From: Prevotella sp. khp7
GTDB taxonomy: Bacteria; Bacteroidota; Bacteroidia; Bacteroidales; Bacteroidaceae
DNA: 64,000 nucleotides
Reading direction: 5' to 3'
Assembly: GCF_900109055.1 (NCBI RefSeq)
Contig: NZ_FOIV01000002.1
Coordinates: 789,414 to 853,413, forward strand
Shown here piece by piece: positions 63,869 to 64,000 of this stretch. Every line of letters starts with the position of its first letter. The stretch's first letter is position 1. Position numbers and translations under genes: made by a program. Under the pieces are notes generated by a model that worked only from the letters and a program-made list of their open reading frames with translations, made no database searches and was not told the DNA's origin.

Positions 63869-64000
63869 ACAATGAAGAGTTTGATCCTGGCTCAGGATGA
63901 ACGCTAGCTACAGGCTTAACACATGCAAGTCGAGGGGCAGCATAACGAAAGCTTGCTTTTGTTGATGGCGACCGGCGCACGGGTGAGTAACGCGTATCCA
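63869..64000 (+). rRNA. 16S ribosomal RNA, 5' part, cut by window edge
   Basis: The first 132 bases of 16S. Conserved blocks: the 8F/27F site at about 63876-63895 (AGAGTTTGATCCTGGCTCAG), GATGAACGCTAGC, CACATGCAAGTCGA, and GGCGCACGGGTGAGTAACGCG near the edge. The V1 loop (GGGGCAGCATAACGAAAGC then TTGATGGCGACC) is of the Prevotella type. The 5' end is set by alignment to E. coli position 1 and may be off by a few bases. Confidence 0.97.

Noticed and set aside
63576..63980. A 134-codon minus-strand frame over the rRNA leader and 16S
   Set aside because: Overlaps the rRNA promoter and the 16S gene on the other strand.

Overview
The window looks like a chromosome segment of a Prevotella-type Bacteroidota (Prevotellaceae). 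Supporting signs are the TAnnTTTG promoter -7 boxes, three SusC/SusD-based polysaccharide utilisation loci (PULs), a SusR-type regulator, the block tsaB-DUF4290-murA-rimM-dxr-rseP, and a Prevotella-like 16S rRNA 5' end at the right edge. No transposase, integrase, phage gene, CRISPR array or tRNA was seen.

Layout. Positions 1-5100 hold ordinary genes: an EnvC-like LytM protein cut by the left edge, an M20 deacylase, a short ComEC and an AEC transporter. Positions 5134-27220 hold PUL 1. A membrane-anchored propeller/LuxR-HTH regulator is transcribed leftward, divergent from a roughly 19 kb operon: SusC, SusD, a lipoprotein, a giant alginate-lyase-like/GH88/ThuA/ThuA fusion, a second SusC and SusD, and a tandem GH2-malectin-GH2 fusion. 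The lyase and GH88 modules point to a uronic-acid-containing glycan. Positions 27256-45988 hold PUL 2: a second propeller/HTH regulator, then an operon of about 16 kb with a surface lipoprotein, SusC, SusD, DUF3823, a GH71/99-like lipoprotein, GH43, a GH71/99-like/GH92 fusion and GH31. Positions 46118-57363, on the minus strand, hold PUL 3: a SusR-like regulator, DUF5004 lipoprotein, a secreted SusE-like protein, SusC, SusD, a GH71-like lipoprotein and a SusB-type GH97. PULs 2 and 3 converge on one bidirectional hairpin terminator at about 46050.

How the genes fit together. Each PUL has its own membrane-spanning one-component regulator, outer-membrane import pair, surface lipoproteins and enzymes. 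PULs 2 and 3 share GH71/99-like enzymes and retain alpha-glycosidase families (GH31, GH97, GH92), so an alpha-linked glycan is the simplest guess: alpha-glucan, possibly alpha-1,3-linked, for PUL 3, and alpha-mannan or a mixed glycan for PUL 2. The SusR-like gene lies 7 bp behind rseP, so it probably reads out from the housekeeping operon.

Positions 57371-63064 are housekeeping genes for isoprenoid (dxr), peptidoglycan (murA), ribosome (rimM) and tRNA modification (tsaB) functions. The 800-base stretch 63065-63868 carries no gene I believe in. It holds the tsaB promoter, two arrays of 22-bp direct repeats, two hairpins and a near-perfect rRNA promoter before the 16S gene. The most unusual elements are the three multi-enzyme fusions, the repeat arrays before the rRNA operon, and the coupling of a SusR-like gene to housekeeping genes.
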